Part shown: positions 33,757-46,332 of the stretch, piece after piece | Position numbering within the stretch: position 1 is the first letter of the stretch | Layout of the letters: each line of letters begins with the position of its first letter | Assembly (NCBI GenBank): GCA_963691815.1 | Contig: OY829657.1 | Span: 9,481,475-9,545,474, forward strand | DNA length: 64,000 nt | Reading direction: 5' to 3' | Origin: Echiichthys vipera | Taxonomy: Eukaryota; Chordata; Actinopteri; Perciformes; Trachinidae | Position numbers and translations under genes: made by a program | The notes under the pieces: generated by a model | The model's input: only the letters and a program-made list of their open reading frames with translations | What the model was told of the DNA's origin: nothing | Databases searched by the model: none

Positions 33757-34345
33757 CAGGGGTCTGCAACCTTTATTATCAAAAGAGCCATTTTTGCCCC
33801 CCTCTTCCACCAAATAGTGTGTCTGGAACCACTAAAACGTATTTCATATCACATCTTATAAAGTGGCCCAATGTAGTAATATGATGTAGACAAAAATATA
33901 GAATGTTGACATTTTATTCCTATTATTACCTTATATAATATTTTTTGTTGTTTGCTTATTTCTAACCACATATCAAGCATACAGGTAAGCCATCATCGTT
34001 GGCAGTGAAAGCAAATGAATCTGTCCACGAAGAATCAAACACTCTGAACAGAGCGGGTCAGAAACTTCAGATTAGCCACATGAAGGGGAAGGCGCTGTGC
34101 TGTAGACATATATATCTCATATTGGATTAGTCACTGGCTTGTTTTTGGTGTTCAGTGTATGATTGCATTATGTTGTTGTGTGTATATTAACTGCATGCTG
34201 CCTGTTCTGATTATGATTGCTAATGAACTGCAACAATCAATACTGACAAGACAAACAAATAAACTACACAAATACACTCACAGTACAGCACTATGTTATT
34301 TGAGTTAATTGCACAGTCACATCAGTTAAAGAGCCGCACACATGC
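33757..34345. mobile_element. Probable degraded hAT element (CAGGGGTCTGCAACC end)
   Basis: CAGGGGTCTGCAACCTTTAT followed by AAAGAGCCATTTTTGCCCCC is the typical start of a fish hAT-derived element. A related AAAGAGCCGCACAC at about 34326 may belong to the other end, but no matching terminal repeat is preserved, so the right border is a guess. Confidence 0.5.
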
Positions 34346-36300
34346 CTCCATCAGCTCATCCAGCTGTCACAGACAAATAATCACCTGTCTCCTTATATCA
34401 CAGAAGACGCTGTAATTTTGTTTTTCATTAGTGTAGTTCAGTGTTGCCATTATTGTCATTATTTCTGATATCTGCTGCATTATAGATGTTATAGATGAAT
34501 TAAGAGATGGACAACATGACAATTCCCCAAAAGTGTCTCCCTCCTCTGTGTTAGTGGATGGAACGTGGGATCAAATAATGTTTTCCCCAACAATGTATCA
34601 TTTTAGGTAGTTCTTGTCACACTGATGTACGTTCAAGTGTTCATTTGTATACAGTTTATTAGTTTGATTTAAAGGAGGATACATTTTATTCATCAAAATC
34701 ATTTTCGGGTGTTGTGGAGTACTAATATATGTGTTAAAGTCCCAGTCTGCAGCATTTGTTTGATCATATTCACTGAAGCTGACACTATGCTCCCATAGAG
34801 CAACATAAATCATCCGGTTTTAGAACAACAAACAAACAACTGTGGTTTGTTTTGCAAAAATCCACAGCACCCTTGTCATCCTGTCCACTCAGTGAAGAGC
34901 TGTGTGAGAGCTGAATCTCAGGCACAGTTCACGCACGCGCCACATGTAGGAGCCATAATGTTCATTTTCTGTTTTGTTTATGTGTTGTACACATTTATGC
35001 CAATAGGTGGCAGTGTTTAGGGCTTCAGGTTTTTCTACAAAGGTATGCGGGTTAATCCGCGCAGGTGCGCACACCAGGCAACCATACGGTGTTTGGCCGT
35101 GCCATATTGTGTGTAACAACGTGTAAAAGGCAGTTGATTGGGAGTCAATTGGTAGTTTATTGTGAATTTAGTAAAGAAGTTTATTGTGCCTCAACATTGT
35201 AAAATAAAGCAACACAAAAGGAAAGGTGTTCACAGGAATTGACGAGCACTTGATTGGAGAGAGGGGAGGAGCTCGGTCAATAAACTGTGTGTGAAGTCTG
35301 ACAAAACGCCTTGAGTGACCTGAGTCAGTGTAAGTTGGGGCAAAAGACTACAAGTTTGAGAATGAAAAAAAATCTGAGGGTGTTGATTGAGAGTTATTTA
35401 AGTTTACCAAAGGCTACTACTGTCGCTCTGAGCACTGATAGCACTACAGCACAAAAAACCTAGTGTGCTGTAATTGGCTAGAACAGCTGTGTTGTGATCT
35501 GCGGATTGCTGTGACAAGAGTGGCTGGCTAGTTGCGGGTTATTTAGCTTGCTAGTTCCACCACATACTATGGATGTATAAAAATAATAATCTATGATTCC
35601 ACCTTGCTTTCAGACTACACTGGTTAGTGTCTGATTTCAAAGTGAAGTGCCCTCGAGCAGCGGTGTGTCAGAGTTGGCTCCCAGGAAGCGGCCACTGAGC
35701 TCCAGCATCTGCTGCCTCAGTGGTTGTTAACTCATCAGCGGTGACCTCCTGACAGGAGCAGCAAGCCGCTTTCCGTCTCTTGTCAGAGCTTCGGGTGCAG
35801 GCATCTTAGGAAAGCACAATACCACCTTAAACGGCAGTCAGAGCTCCGGCAGGAGGAGAGCTCCTTACCCAAAAGCACTGCACCGGTCAGAGCTGAACTT
35901 TGCCGAATGGTGTTGAAAACGTTATCATAATTGACGGGGTAATAGACTAAGATAAAACACCCGTCCCCACTGATAAAGGTACCCAGGGCTGCTGAAGGCT
36001 CCCTTAACACCAACAGAAAAGCTGATTAGGAATCTAACTTTACTATGAACCAGGAACTCCTCAGAAATGTTACGTTTTTACAACATGATACCCATAGTAG
36101 CACTACTGCTTAAAGATGTCACCTATAGCTCCACATAGCATCCAATCACAAGGACACCTTGAGGTAATTATAGCCAATCATAGCACATAAGGATGGGACT
36201 AGGCGGAACACAGACGTGTGCATCACTTTTAAGTCACCTCTGAAAAACACTTTTGTTTCATTGCAGCCTACCTGCAGTGCTTTTTCTTAACGGGTTGTAT
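34346..36300. other. Non-coding stretch, nothing recognised
   Basis: No gene or definable element was seen. Small open frames at 34598-35119 and 35783-36013 on the minus strand have no recognisable motifs. Confidence 0.45.
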
Positions 36301-36314
36301 TCCGATTTTTACGA

Positions 36315-36480
36315 ACTAGGATGGAGACCCAAGTGCAGGAAACAGAGCGGGTTAGTAAAGGTGGTTTATTGTTTAAGGCAGGGTTAGGGGAAGATGGCAG
36401 GCAGGTAAGTGAGGCTGGCGTGAAGGGAACAGATGCAGGCAGGGAATGGCCGGCTGGTTGATGATCCTGAAGCACATGAG
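36315..36480. repeat. Possible retroelement untranslated fragment
   Basis: GGAGACCCAAGTGCAGGAAAC followed by GGTTTATTGTTTAAGG and G/A-rich sequence (GGCAGGCAGGTAAG) resembles the inverted complement of fish retroelement terminal or untranslated regions, also echoed at about 38820-38880. No duplication was found. Confidence 0.35.
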
Positions 36481-37127
36481 ACAGAGATTAACTGTTTACA
36501 GTTTACATTTGTCAACTTTGTATGGTGCAGGTAAGGACGCATTATGTATATTAGTAATCTTGTTTTTCAAGGATCCGTTTATATTTCTGGAAGGAAGCCG
36601 TTTAGTGGTTTTATCTTAATATAAAGGGTCTTTCTGTCTGAGCAGTTTTAAAAAGAAATTGAGTCGTGATCCTTCCCCGTCTTCATTCTGGGGCCATGCA
36701 CTTATTTGATGGAGGTCAGTTAACAGCCCATATCCTGCCCAGCAGGGTGGACTATATGAGGAGTCTGTCCTTGGATCAGGGACATATGGAAATTCTTTAC
36801 GTAACGAACAAGGGAGGAAGCACACTTGGAGGAAAACAGCAGGTGCTGGTACACAGGAAGACAACCAATGTCCACAGGAGAATGAAATAATTCCCCTAAG
36901 AAATAACCAATAATATGTACCCATGTCACATTGCTTCAGCAGGGTTAAACAATCGCACACAGACAAGCAAATATTATATATACTGTATATTAAGCACAAC
37001 TTCCAGCTTCTTTATTATATCTGCAATAACACAATGGCTTTGGCTTATGAGAATATCTTAATAGAAATAATTTACCTGCAATACATACTGGCAGGTGATT
37101 GAAAACAAATAGGTGAACACGTTTGAA

Positions 37128-37809
37128 CAGGGATGTCAAAGTCAAATACATTAGAGGGCCAAAAAAACAAATTTGCTACAAGCCGAGGGCCGGACTGGTT
37201 CAAAGTTTATTAAAACATATTAAAATGATTGCATATAACCTATTGAACCAAGACCTAACACAGTGTACCGTATTTTATTTAATAATTAAATGAATAATCC
37301 AATATGTTTGTACAGCTCTGTCAGTAATTTCAGGTGAAAACACATTTTTCAACAGGCTCACAGACAAAAACAAACTTCCTTCAAAGAGAAAAAACATGTC
37401 CTGTACATTAAATGAATAAAGCAAGATTTTCTTATGACTTTAGTTATTTCAAGGAAAACATTTTCAACAGGCAAACAGCAAAAGAGAAAATGTCCTTCAA
37501 AAATCAAATGTGTTCCTTAATATCAAGATAAAGCCATTTAGCCATTATTAGGGGAGGGGGGTGCTGAAAGTTGACATCTGCCCTGAATGCTGATGAATAA
37601 TGAAGCCGAGGCGGCCCACTTGCGGCGCTGCAGTGAGTTCGCTTTCTACCGTTGCATTGTGGGTAATGTAGTTTTGGTGCGTGAAAAACACCAGCAGGCG
37701 GCTGTGGCGTGCGGGCCGGTTCTAATACTAATCAAATATCATCCCGGGGGCCAAGATAATTCATTCGCGGGCCGGATCTGGCCCGTGTGCCCTGACTTTG
37801 ACACCCATG
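37128..37809. mobile_element. 682-bp non-autonomous hAT element
   Basis: The left end CAGGGATGTCAAAGTCAAATA and the right end (inverse complement CATGGGTGTCAAAGTCA) pair, and inner GGGCCGGAC / GGGCCGGATCTGGCCCG phrases are typical of fish hAT copies. The flanking 8-mers CGTTTGAA and CATTAGAA agree at 6 of 8, consistent with an aged target duplication. No transposase frame is left. Confidence 0.75.
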
Positions 37810-38800
37810 CATTAGAACATCCAGCTCAAAAATACTGGCTACTAATATCATACGACACACATTTACTTGAAGACAATATACATGTATCACTTCAACTGGA
37901 AGGTGAGATGATTTGGTAATTGTTTGTGCTGATCATTACCCCTTCAAGAGCTTTTTGAAGAATGAATTGAGCTTCAATGGGCCGAACCCCAACAGAACAA
38001 GTTTTCTACTCCTGTGCAGAGGAACAAAAATGCCAGCTTATTAGATGCTACCTTAACGTCTACTCGCTTTCTCGACGTCTTACTGTTTTTTTTTTCGCTC
38101 GTTTCCTCTCACTCCATCTCAAATGACCAGCATCACATAGTGATGATAAATGGACTATGATTGTTGGTAGTTCTCTTCACCCCCTATTTATCTACCCTCA
38201 AACTCTCTCCCTCACACACAACACACACTCGTCTGTTTTGATGATGAGTAATGAAGTAGGCCCGTTCTGGTAACACTCTCCTGCTCTGTCACTCATTAGT
38301 ATCCCCTCCTTACTTTATGTCTCGACTTCTCTAACGTTATGATAGATGGCTTCAGGGCAGAGTTGCTACTTACTAATCAATCTACCTGTCAATAAAGCTT
38401 GAAACCGTTCTCAGCTGCAAGGCGAATAGGCCGCTGCCCGTGTGTGTGAGACGTTGTGTTAGTGTGTGAAGGGAATGGGGATGAAATAAAACACACAGTG
38501 GATGGATGTTAAAGTACATGGAAGTTGGGTATTATATTTAATATCATAAGCATAGATTTCGGAGGGGGGTGCAATAGACACTTCCTAATATACAGTATAC
38601 AATATGTGCATTGTCCATGAATGTAGCAGAGGGCTTTTAGTTTGAACCCAACTTATAGATGCAACTGTATCATGACACATTTCACCATGTTTTAATGCAA
38701 AAAAGGCATAAACTGATGCAAAAGGACTCACAGACCCCTAGCTTAATATATATACTCCTAGATATTGAAAAAAACTCTATGCCATAACTGTATATATATT
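37810..38800. other. Non-coding stretch, nothing recognised
   Basis: C/T-rich patches around 38050-38350 and unique sequence elsewhere. No gene or definable element. Confidence 0.4.
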
Positions 38801-38805
38801 TTTAT

Positions 38806-39460
38806 TGTTAGGAATGGACACTGGAAACCGGAAACCAAAAGCAGGACACCACACAAAGTCAAATTACAAGTGATTTAATGTTTTTTTGGGGGATTTGCAA
38901 ATCAGTGCACGGGGGAAAAGAAGAGGGGGGGGCTTGGTGGACTCCGTGATGGGGAGCTCTCCAGAGCATGTGAGGTCCACAATTCCAGGTGAGGCAACCC
39001 TCCAGGCAGTAAGAAGGTCTTTCGGGTGAACAAACAATTCACTAGGCGGGAAGCAGAGGCGACAGGTATCAAACATGCATGTTAGCAGGGGAGCAGGCAT
39101 ACAGGAGGCAGAAATGGGTATCAAGGAGGCGCAGCAAAAGAGCACAGGAGCCGTTAGAAACAATTCAGTAAACACACGCTACCACTTTTGCTGATGAAAC
39201 AATGTTTCCATGTTGATGAGTGACCGTCAGACCGGTCTTCTTATACTGGAGGAAGGTGAGTAGAGGAGGATGAGATGCACCTGTTGCAGCATGCCGGAGA
39301 TCACCACGCTCACAGCCACACACAGAGAACAGAGGAGACACATGCAGGAAAACAAACAGGGGAAACAAACACAGAAATATATATATAGCTATTGTGGTGT
39401 GTCAGGCGAGGCCAAAGTGCCAGGGCAGATCTTTCTGTCACATCAAGCCCTGGATGTAAC
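38806..39460 (-). repeat. Possible LTR or 5' untranslated fragment of a retroelement
   Basis: The block differs in texture from its flanks (G/A-rich on +, moderate GC). It has a TATATATATA run at about 39379-39388 and, at its left, a retroelement-like GGAAACCGGAAACCAAAAGC. Read on minus it could be a regulatory terminal region with a TATA box, but I find no second copy, no TG...CA borders and no primer-binding site. Confidence 0.3.
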
Positions 39461-41680
39461 AGCTAGTGATCATGGCTTTTGCAGGTTCGTTGACACAGAG
39501 GGAGAGATATCATAGCGTTCAGAACTTCCCAAAAGTCGGATTCTGACATGAAAAGATTTTTTGTTGCTTGCCAAAGGAAGCCTGAACGCAGCATTAATGT
39601 ATGATTATCTAGAAGACTTAGTATTATATATACATTACATTACAGTGATAACCTCTTGATGTCATTTATGAAACAATGGGTCTTCAGTTTCACATAGAAG
39701 CAAACTAAAGCAGGCTTCTCATTTGTAGCTGACAGATGGGGATTGGCTGAAATGATAACTGTAGCTGGCAGATCAACAAAACAGCAGACTTTTAGAATCT
39801 AATAGTGGCTCAGAGTTTTGTTCTTTCTTAATGATGATCTCCAAAAGCTGAACATTTGATCACACAATTATCCAAGTATCTTCAGAGTTGGCAACTACTT
39901 AACTACAAGATTATTTGCTACAAGAATATCTGTGTAGCCTATAACTGTGGAGAATGATGCACTATGAGGACAAGCAATGATTAAACATCCATGTACTGAT
40001 GTTGCTTAATCCAAGTTGGAGCTGTTCAAAAGACAAGCTTTAGGCTTTCACACCACTGTATCTCTGTGACACCTGAAGTCACTTGGCTGAATATGGCTTT
40101 GCATGAGGAATGATAAATGGTAGCATGTCCTTAAGAGTGAATGTTTTGATTCACCAGTATACATGATTTGATCATGCAATCTTGTGTACCTTAATCCAAG
40201 GTTATAAATCATAGTGAAGCTCAGTTTCAATGCCACAAGATTGATGAGCTTCACCACAAGTAGTGACTACACAGTACACAAGGTAATATTGCCATAAATC
40301 TACTGGACCTTCACTAAAGCAGCATCACTCACCTGCCATCTAAATGTTACAGGAATATGTGAATAACTGGGGTTGTCAAGTGAGGCACTCCCATCACAGA
40401 TGTTTGGATGGTTTAGACCCACAGCGCCTCCAGGAGGCTCATGGACTTCCAGAACAAAGCAAGTCACTAATAGATCTGCAGAAGTAATCATTACTATCGT
40501 AGATGTACAATTAGGCTTATCCCTGGTTTCAGTATGCCTTGTTTTCTAAAACCCATACTTATTTCAGCAGCAGTGGGCCTATGAGAAAGTTTGCACTTAC
40601 TGATGGCTTAAATCAGCCTCAACATCCTGTGTCAACACTTTCAGGCCTTTGTGACAGGTCAGAAACTGCACTGTGTCAGCAAACCAGTGTGTTAACCCCC
40701 TAAAGACTTAATATTCTACTTACAATCTGCTGACAAACAGCCAGCGTAATCGTGCTCCTATTGCTGTGGTCTAATCCAGCTGGACTGAACAGGAGCCTGG
40801 TCACGTTGGTCATGAACTGGTCTTAGTATTTATTTCTATTTGAACATTGCTAATCCAGCTTTTACGGTTAAAATCACAATACAGAGTTTATGATTTAGAC
40901 CTTCCATACCCATAAAAAAACTATTTATAGGCTGACTGTGCAAGTGACTTATAACAAACCATATCTGTTGTTAGGCGGCTACCTCTAGTGGTAATTACCT
41001 CGAGTGCAAACAAGGAAGTGAGGAGACATATGCTGCCTTCATGTGCCATGGAAAAGATGGTCCTTTGCAGTTGTGAACTGGAAGTGCGCTGTGTTCAAGT
41101 GATTTTGTTTTCTTAACCTGCTAGCTAGCATATGCTCTGGGTAGGTAAACCAAACAATAACGGCATTCTTAAAAATGACATTAAGTGTTAACACATGATA
41201 TTGAAATTGTCTATGCCACAACATCGTATAGGCTACAAAAACTATCCGCTATCAGCAGCAGAAAATGTTTAAAAGCTATATTAATATTTTGTTTAACATG
41301 GATTTTCCACATATAAAGTAAAGAAAAAGAAAACTCAGGGATGGAGCGGGAAGCACATCTACACTTTATCCCTCGTTGAGAAATGTTGCATCTAGTCTCA
41401 CCTCGGAGGTTAAGGAGCAGGCCTGAGGTTTAAAGAGAAGCAAACACAGATACAAGTCACTATAGTCAATGTCAGACCTTTTAGAGGATAGAAAATGAAG
41501 AAAAACACTTTTTTGAGTGGAGGGGGACTTTAAGTAGTTATTTTTCACGACGTTGAATGTAACAGTCACATAATCACCGTGATCACATGTTTAAAATGTT
41601 AAATAGAATGATCTGATGTAGCTTTTTTTGAGTAACTGGCATTCTTCACCCTATTATGTTGTTGAGGTATGAGAACATGG
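39461..41680. other. Non-coding stretch, nothing recognised
   Basis: Unique-looking AT-rich sequence over 2.2 kb. No coding frame above 70 codons and no element ends. Confidence 0.45.
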
Positions 41681-41682
41681 CC

Positions 41683-42092
41683 TAAGGCGGTTCTGACGTC
41701 ATTTTATGTGCGCCTGTTTGGACATAGAAAAAAAAGGGACGGACCATGCACGGACATTTAAAACAATGGCGGCTAAAGGTTCACGTTGGTGTGATGCAGA
41801 GGTGGAGTGTTTACTGCAGATTTGGTCGATGAAAATATTCAACAACAGTCGGACAAGACAAAAACTCTGAGGTCTATGGAAAGATTTGGAAACAAAGCGA
41901 CACACCGCGATGACGTCATCAATGCGTGTGACGTGTTACGGCGTGATGACGTATGGGCAGGCAAGAAGCATTCGCACGAGGCCCAGGCAGTGTGAGTACA
42001 AACGGGCCTGGCCCGCGGGGGGAGAGGGAGGGGGGAACAAGTACCCTAAAGCACGGAGAACGATACGGATGGACAGTGTGAATGCGCCCTTA
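41683..42092 (+). mobile_element. PIF/Harbinger remnant with MYB-like coding piece
   Basis: The ends TAAGGCGGTTCTGACGTC and (inverse complement) TAAGGGCGCATTCACACTG are similar, and a 3-bp TAA/TTA target is usual for Harbinger. The block is markedly more GC-rich than its surroundings (CpG dinucleotides, TGACGTCA repeats). It contains the start of a MYB/SANT-like gene, so it probably derives from the accessory-gene half of a Harbinger transposon. Confidence 0.55.
41766..41950 (+). pseudogene. Harbinger MYB/SANT-like N-terminus, frameshifted
   Basis: From ATG 41766 the frame reads GSRWCDAEVECLLQIW, the start of the trihelix/MYB-like DNA-binding domain encoded by PIF/Harbinger elements. A frameshift then moves the continuation DENIQQQSDKTKT to another frame at about 41825. 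The homologous protein partners the transposase in binding element ends. The copy is broken and short. Confidence 0.65.
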
Positions 42093-43555
42093 ATGACCTG
42101 AAACTTAAAAGAAGATACTTTTTCCCATTTTAAATTTGATTGCTTTGTTAGCCCCCTAAGTCCTGTGCCTGGATCAACGTATTATCATAATCTCCTATTA
42201 TGGTCCGTATTACATTGTACAAACAGTCATGCACGATTTGGTGCATTGTTTGTTATTCTGTGTAATGCATACGGCATGTACATATAGGGGAAAGTGTATA
42301 TAGCCTTTATTCAATTTTCATTTCACTTTGCTTCATCTTGTTTGTATTTTTTTTTATTTTGTTTACTTTTCATCATTTTCAACTAGAGCTTAACATTAGA
42401 ATTTCCCCCTTGTGGGATCAATAAAGTTATCTTAACCTGCATATAGTGCATCTTCGACTTTGACCTTAAGTTTGATCGTCCCTATATAGGTTGTTGTTTA
42501 ACACAATAGGTCACCACATCAGGAGGCCTAGGGGGTCAGCAAACTGTATTTCACATGAAAGACTGTCACTATCAAGCGATTACGATAGTCTCTCCTCAGC
42601 CTGACATTACCTAATGAAATATATTCGGACATGTTGCTCTAATGAGATGTGATCCTTATGATGTGACACATTGAGTCAGTATCTCTGACTCTGCCATCTT
42701 TTAAAATACATGACAGCCATTAGCAAACAGGATGAATGAAATACTGCAGTGTGATTAACAATGGGAGGAATATAAAATAAAAAGAGTAGATGAAAGGCTA
42801 TTGAGGAATAATGAGTGTGAGGAGTGTAAAGAGCGCCTGGGCGAGATGTCCTTCCTGGATGAACTTTCACTATAGCTTCATGACCTCCTTTCCTGCAGAT
42901 TTATGGGAGAGCTAGCCTGCACTCTTTCAGTGTCGGCTTCAATTCAATGTGATTTATTAGCATGAATAAATCAATTGGCCGCATGCATTTTCAAGAAGTG
43001 ATAATAAAAGAGGAATTCATCTAACAGGAACAGGTGAGAATAAATTGGATGTTGAAGCAGATCATTCACATATCACTCAGGGAGGTTCAATCCCGGTCAA
43101 AAAGGGCTCCGTGAATGACATTTTCTCAGCATTTTCAGCATTACTTAGAACATTCATGAAGATTGACTGTGAGGTCATGACCAAACGTCTCCCTACTTCC
43201 AGTTTATGTAACATTTAAAGCTGTTCCTGCTTTTCTGGCATTCTTACACTTTTCTTTTCTAATCTTAAAATGATACTTGCAGTGTATTGCACACTAAAAT
43301 GTAAAATAAATCCACCAGGTGTTGAAACTCATCAATATTCAATTCTCATATATTTCTGAATAAAGTGTGACCAGAAAATAATTTTATTAGGTCCAAATAA
43401 AATGATTAACCGAGCTTCCTGCCTGTCATCGCCGCCGTGTCCTTTGGAGTTGCCTATCTCTGTCATGAAGATCATTAACTGCTCAGAAATCATGATGATT
43501 GAAGTATTTTAGTTGCATAAGTTACCAGCCGTGAAAGTGACGCTGGTATTAGCTT

Positions 43556-43558
<3 letters not shown>
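42093..43558. other. Non-coding stretch with a retroposon tail at about 42340-42432
   Basis: The phrase GAATTTCCCCCTTGTGGGAT followed by CAATAAAGTTATCTT (42400-42434) is a typical fish SINE/LINE 3' tail on +; its body cannot be followed. 42930-43030 (ATGTGATTTATTAGCATGAA, TAAATCAATTGGCCGCATGC) looks unique and could be conserved. No gene is seen. Confidence 0.45.

Positions 43559-43592
<34 letters not shown>
43559..43592 (+). repeat. (TG)n microsatellite
   Basis: Short TG tract ending in CGCATCACAC. A frame running through it is spurious. Confidence 0.95.
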
Positions 43593-43593
<1 letters not shown>

Positions 43594-44590
43594 ATCACAC
43601 TCCTCTATGTTTCTGTCTTTTTCATTTGCTGCAGTGAGGACTTTGCCTCTGGATGCAGGGTGTTCGCTTCACCAAGCAAGTTACTGAGCGCCAAGAAGGA
43701 TAGATATTCAAGACAGATCAAAACACATGTTTTCTTAGCAAGCATGTGCACCTGCAACATACAAGGAGGCAATTAATAAGGCATATCTCCTACCAAAAAC
43801 ATGTTCCAGTGGGTCTTTAGCTTTACTAGCCTTTCATCGATCAACACAGTGTAAGATGAAATATTACCATTAGGCTCAAAAGCCAATAAGTCAGAAACAC
43901 AAGGCTGGATTGATTACTGATACGTTTAAAAAGCTGCAACTCTTACCAAAAAGTCAATTCTTACTGATTCAAGAATGGTGGTCTTGTGCTCTTCTTTGCT
44001 TCTACAATCTCTGTATCATGGCTGCACCTACAGCTTACCTTTATATAGAAGGTAAAAAAAATAAAGAAATTAAAAAAAATGGTTTGAAAAAACTCCTAAA
44101 TAAAAACTTAACTGTGCTACCAAGTTCAAGTACCAAGTAAGATGTAACTGCAGGTGAGCCCGTTTATTCAGAGTTATCCAGCTTGTCACGTTCACGGTCC
44201 CTAGGTGCTTTGACTCTCTTTTGTAAACTTTATTGAAACACATTCACCTCTCTACTTCCGGTCCATCCCCTATATGTTACCCTCTCAAATCCACACACAC
44301 GTTCCTAACAACACTTCTGCCCCTACTACAAGCCTGACTCAGAAGTCGGAAGTTCCCGATTTCCGATTACAAGTGAACGCAGCATAACCGTTCCTGACGA
44401 ACTAGGCTGGCAGACAGACAGCTTCAGTAGCATGGCGGCTTATTTACATCTAGCCCGGGATTGTCGCCACAGACACACAGATTGTAAAACAAAAGGGAAA
44501 GTAGATGTGCTTTCATTATTGGGTCATATGATCATTCATCATTATTTTAAGTCACTTTATGATAGATAGTAAATTAACAGACAATTAAAT
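43593..44590. other. Non-coding stretch, nothing recognised
   Basis: Unique-looking sequence with no coding frame above 80 codons and no element ends. Confidence 0.4.
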
Positions 44591-44939
44591 AAGGGATGCT
44601 CGATATTGGCTTTTCTGCCGATATCCGATATCCGATATTGTCCAACCCTTAATTTCCGATACCGATATCACCCAATACCGATATCACCCGATACCGATAT
44701 CACCTGATACCGATATATGCAGCCTTTTTACACCAAAATTCATCACATATCACCTATTATGGAATTAACACATTATGCCTAATTTTATTGTGATGCCCCA
44801 CTGGATGCATACATAAATGCAACACGGCTTTTCAAATGTAAACACAGTCTGTACAAAATAAGTTATTGAAAAAAGTGCCATTCATTTAATTGTTTGTGTT
44901 TTTAGAGAGAATATTTTGCCTCAAACAACAGTACAGACA

Positions 44940-45491
44940 ACATCACAACAAGGAAGATGCATATCTTCAGTCCAGAGTAGTAAACAAACTTAGTTCTCTT
45001 TTTCCAGACTGAGTAACGACTGAGCCGTAACTTGACAAATAATACGATCAATAAATCAGCAGTCAAGCTCAACATGCTAACCTGTATTGGATCTAATGGA
45101 TACAGCACCAGAAATTAGCTTCTCGACGTGACTGTAAACAATGCTGTACAGTTCGGGTAAGCACTGGTCTGAGAAATACTTGTGACTGGGCGTTAAACAG
45201 ACATAACGTGGCTCGAGGAACTCCACACGTTTGGTGAATCCGGCATCCTGAACGATAGAAAAAGTCTGTTTCTCGGTGTCGGCTGTTGCTCCTTTCATCA
45301 CTGTGCTGCACAGATGTAGCGTTTAACTCCGCATGATTCTTCTTGAGGTGAGTAATCAAATGTGATGTATTAAAGGAAGACGCCTTGTTTCCTCCTCTCA
45401 TAACTAACGCCTTGCAGTCATTGCAAAGCGCACATTTACTGTTAATAGGTGACACTTGGAAATACTTCCAAACCACGGACATCTCATGCAC
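44940..45491 (-). pseudogene. hAT transposase N-terminal part, frameshifted and truncated
   Basis: From ATG 45491 the frame reads SVVWKYFQV, KCALCNDCKALVMRGG and FNTSHLITHLKKNH: a BED zinc finger (C-x2-C, H-x4-H) of the hAT type with its ligands intact. Near 45300 the frame shifts to EKQTFSIVQDAGF, LEPRYVCLTPSHKYFSDQ and LPELYSIVY (continuing to about 45077), then shifts again to SMLSLTADLL. The RNase-H-like catalytic core is missing. It could at most encode a DNA-binding fragment. Confidence 0.85.
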
Positions 45492-45578
45492 CGGGAGAGC
45501 TGAAGCTTGTTAGCCACGGTTAGCAACCTACGAGTGAAGCGTGTTGTTGTTATACGTCATCAAGCACGCGCCTGTAAA

Positions 45579-45666
45579 CGGCCCGCGTTGCATTCAGGTA
45601 CACTCGGAAATGCTGAAGCCTACGGCCCGTGTTGCATTCAGGTACACTCGGAAATGCTGAAGCCTA
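45579..45666 (+). repeat. 44-bp tandem duplication within the hAT element
   Basis: A unit containing GGCCCGCGTTGCATTCAGGT and ACTCGGAAATGCTGAAGCC occurs twice with a period of 44 and one difference (CGCGTT versus CGTGTT). It lies just upstream of the BED-finger ATG, in the element's promoter side. Confidence 0.9.
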
Positions 45667-46157
45667 CAGAACTAACATCGGTTGTAAAAACCTGATACCG
45701 ATAATTCCCGATATTACATTTTTAACTCAATATCGGCCGATAATATTGGTGGGCCGATATTATCGGACATCCCTAAATTAAATAGAAGATTTAACTTTCA
45801 ACTTTAATTAAAAAAAGAAAAGAAAAATCCTTCATCTGGCCCATTTTTAGCAGTTGTAGCCCTAAACAATATCACTGAAGGTTAAGAAAATGAGCCTCTA
45901 AGGAGTCCCAAGCCTGAAATGCAGTTCCTGCTCCTTAGGTCCATAGTGGATATAACAGTGGAGGCAGGGTGGTAAAAACAGGACAAAATAACAATAGAAA
46001 AAGGCCAAAGGTAACAGAGCTGGAATAAAATGCTTTACACAGTGTTTGGGGCAGAGTGTGTATGTTGTGTGTGTGTTATGTATGTATACAGAGGGCCTGA
46101 GGGGGGGTTTCTGATTTAAAAGGTACATTTTTCACCTGTATTCCATGTGGAGCAGGC

Positions 46158-46187
46158 TGTGTGTGTGTATGTGTGTGTGTGTGTGTG

Positions 46188-46261
<74 letters not shown>

Positions 46262-46286
46262 TGTGTGTGTGTGTGTGTGTGTGTGT
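46158..46286 (+). repeat. (TG)n microsatellite with scattered interruptions
   Basis: About 130 bases of TG with TA, CG and CT interruptions, followed by CTTTCTCTCC and a (GA)n run at about 46316-46332. Confidence 0.97.
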
Positions 46287-46332
46287 CTTTCTCTCCCTCT
46301 CAGTGGCTCTCACACAAGAGAGAGAGAGAGAA

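Larger units (their letters stand above)
44591..45775 (-). mobile_element. 1185-bp deleted hAT transposon with perfect 8-bp TSD
   Basis: The flanks AATTAAAT at 44583-44590 and 45776-45783 are identical. The ends AAGGGATGCTCGATATTGGC and (inverse complement) TAGGGATGTCCGATAATATC are inverted repeats, and the ends are rich in CGATAT/ATCGG repeats (for example four ACCGATATCACC-type units at 44660-44715). Inside, on the minus strand, lies a broken BED-finger transposase. It is an internally deleted derivative of a larger hAT. Confidence 0.93.

Noticed and set aside
38806..39460. Solo LTR
   Set aside because: It has a TATA-like run and a different texture, but no TG...CA borders, no target duplication and no second copy; kept only as a weak repeat call.
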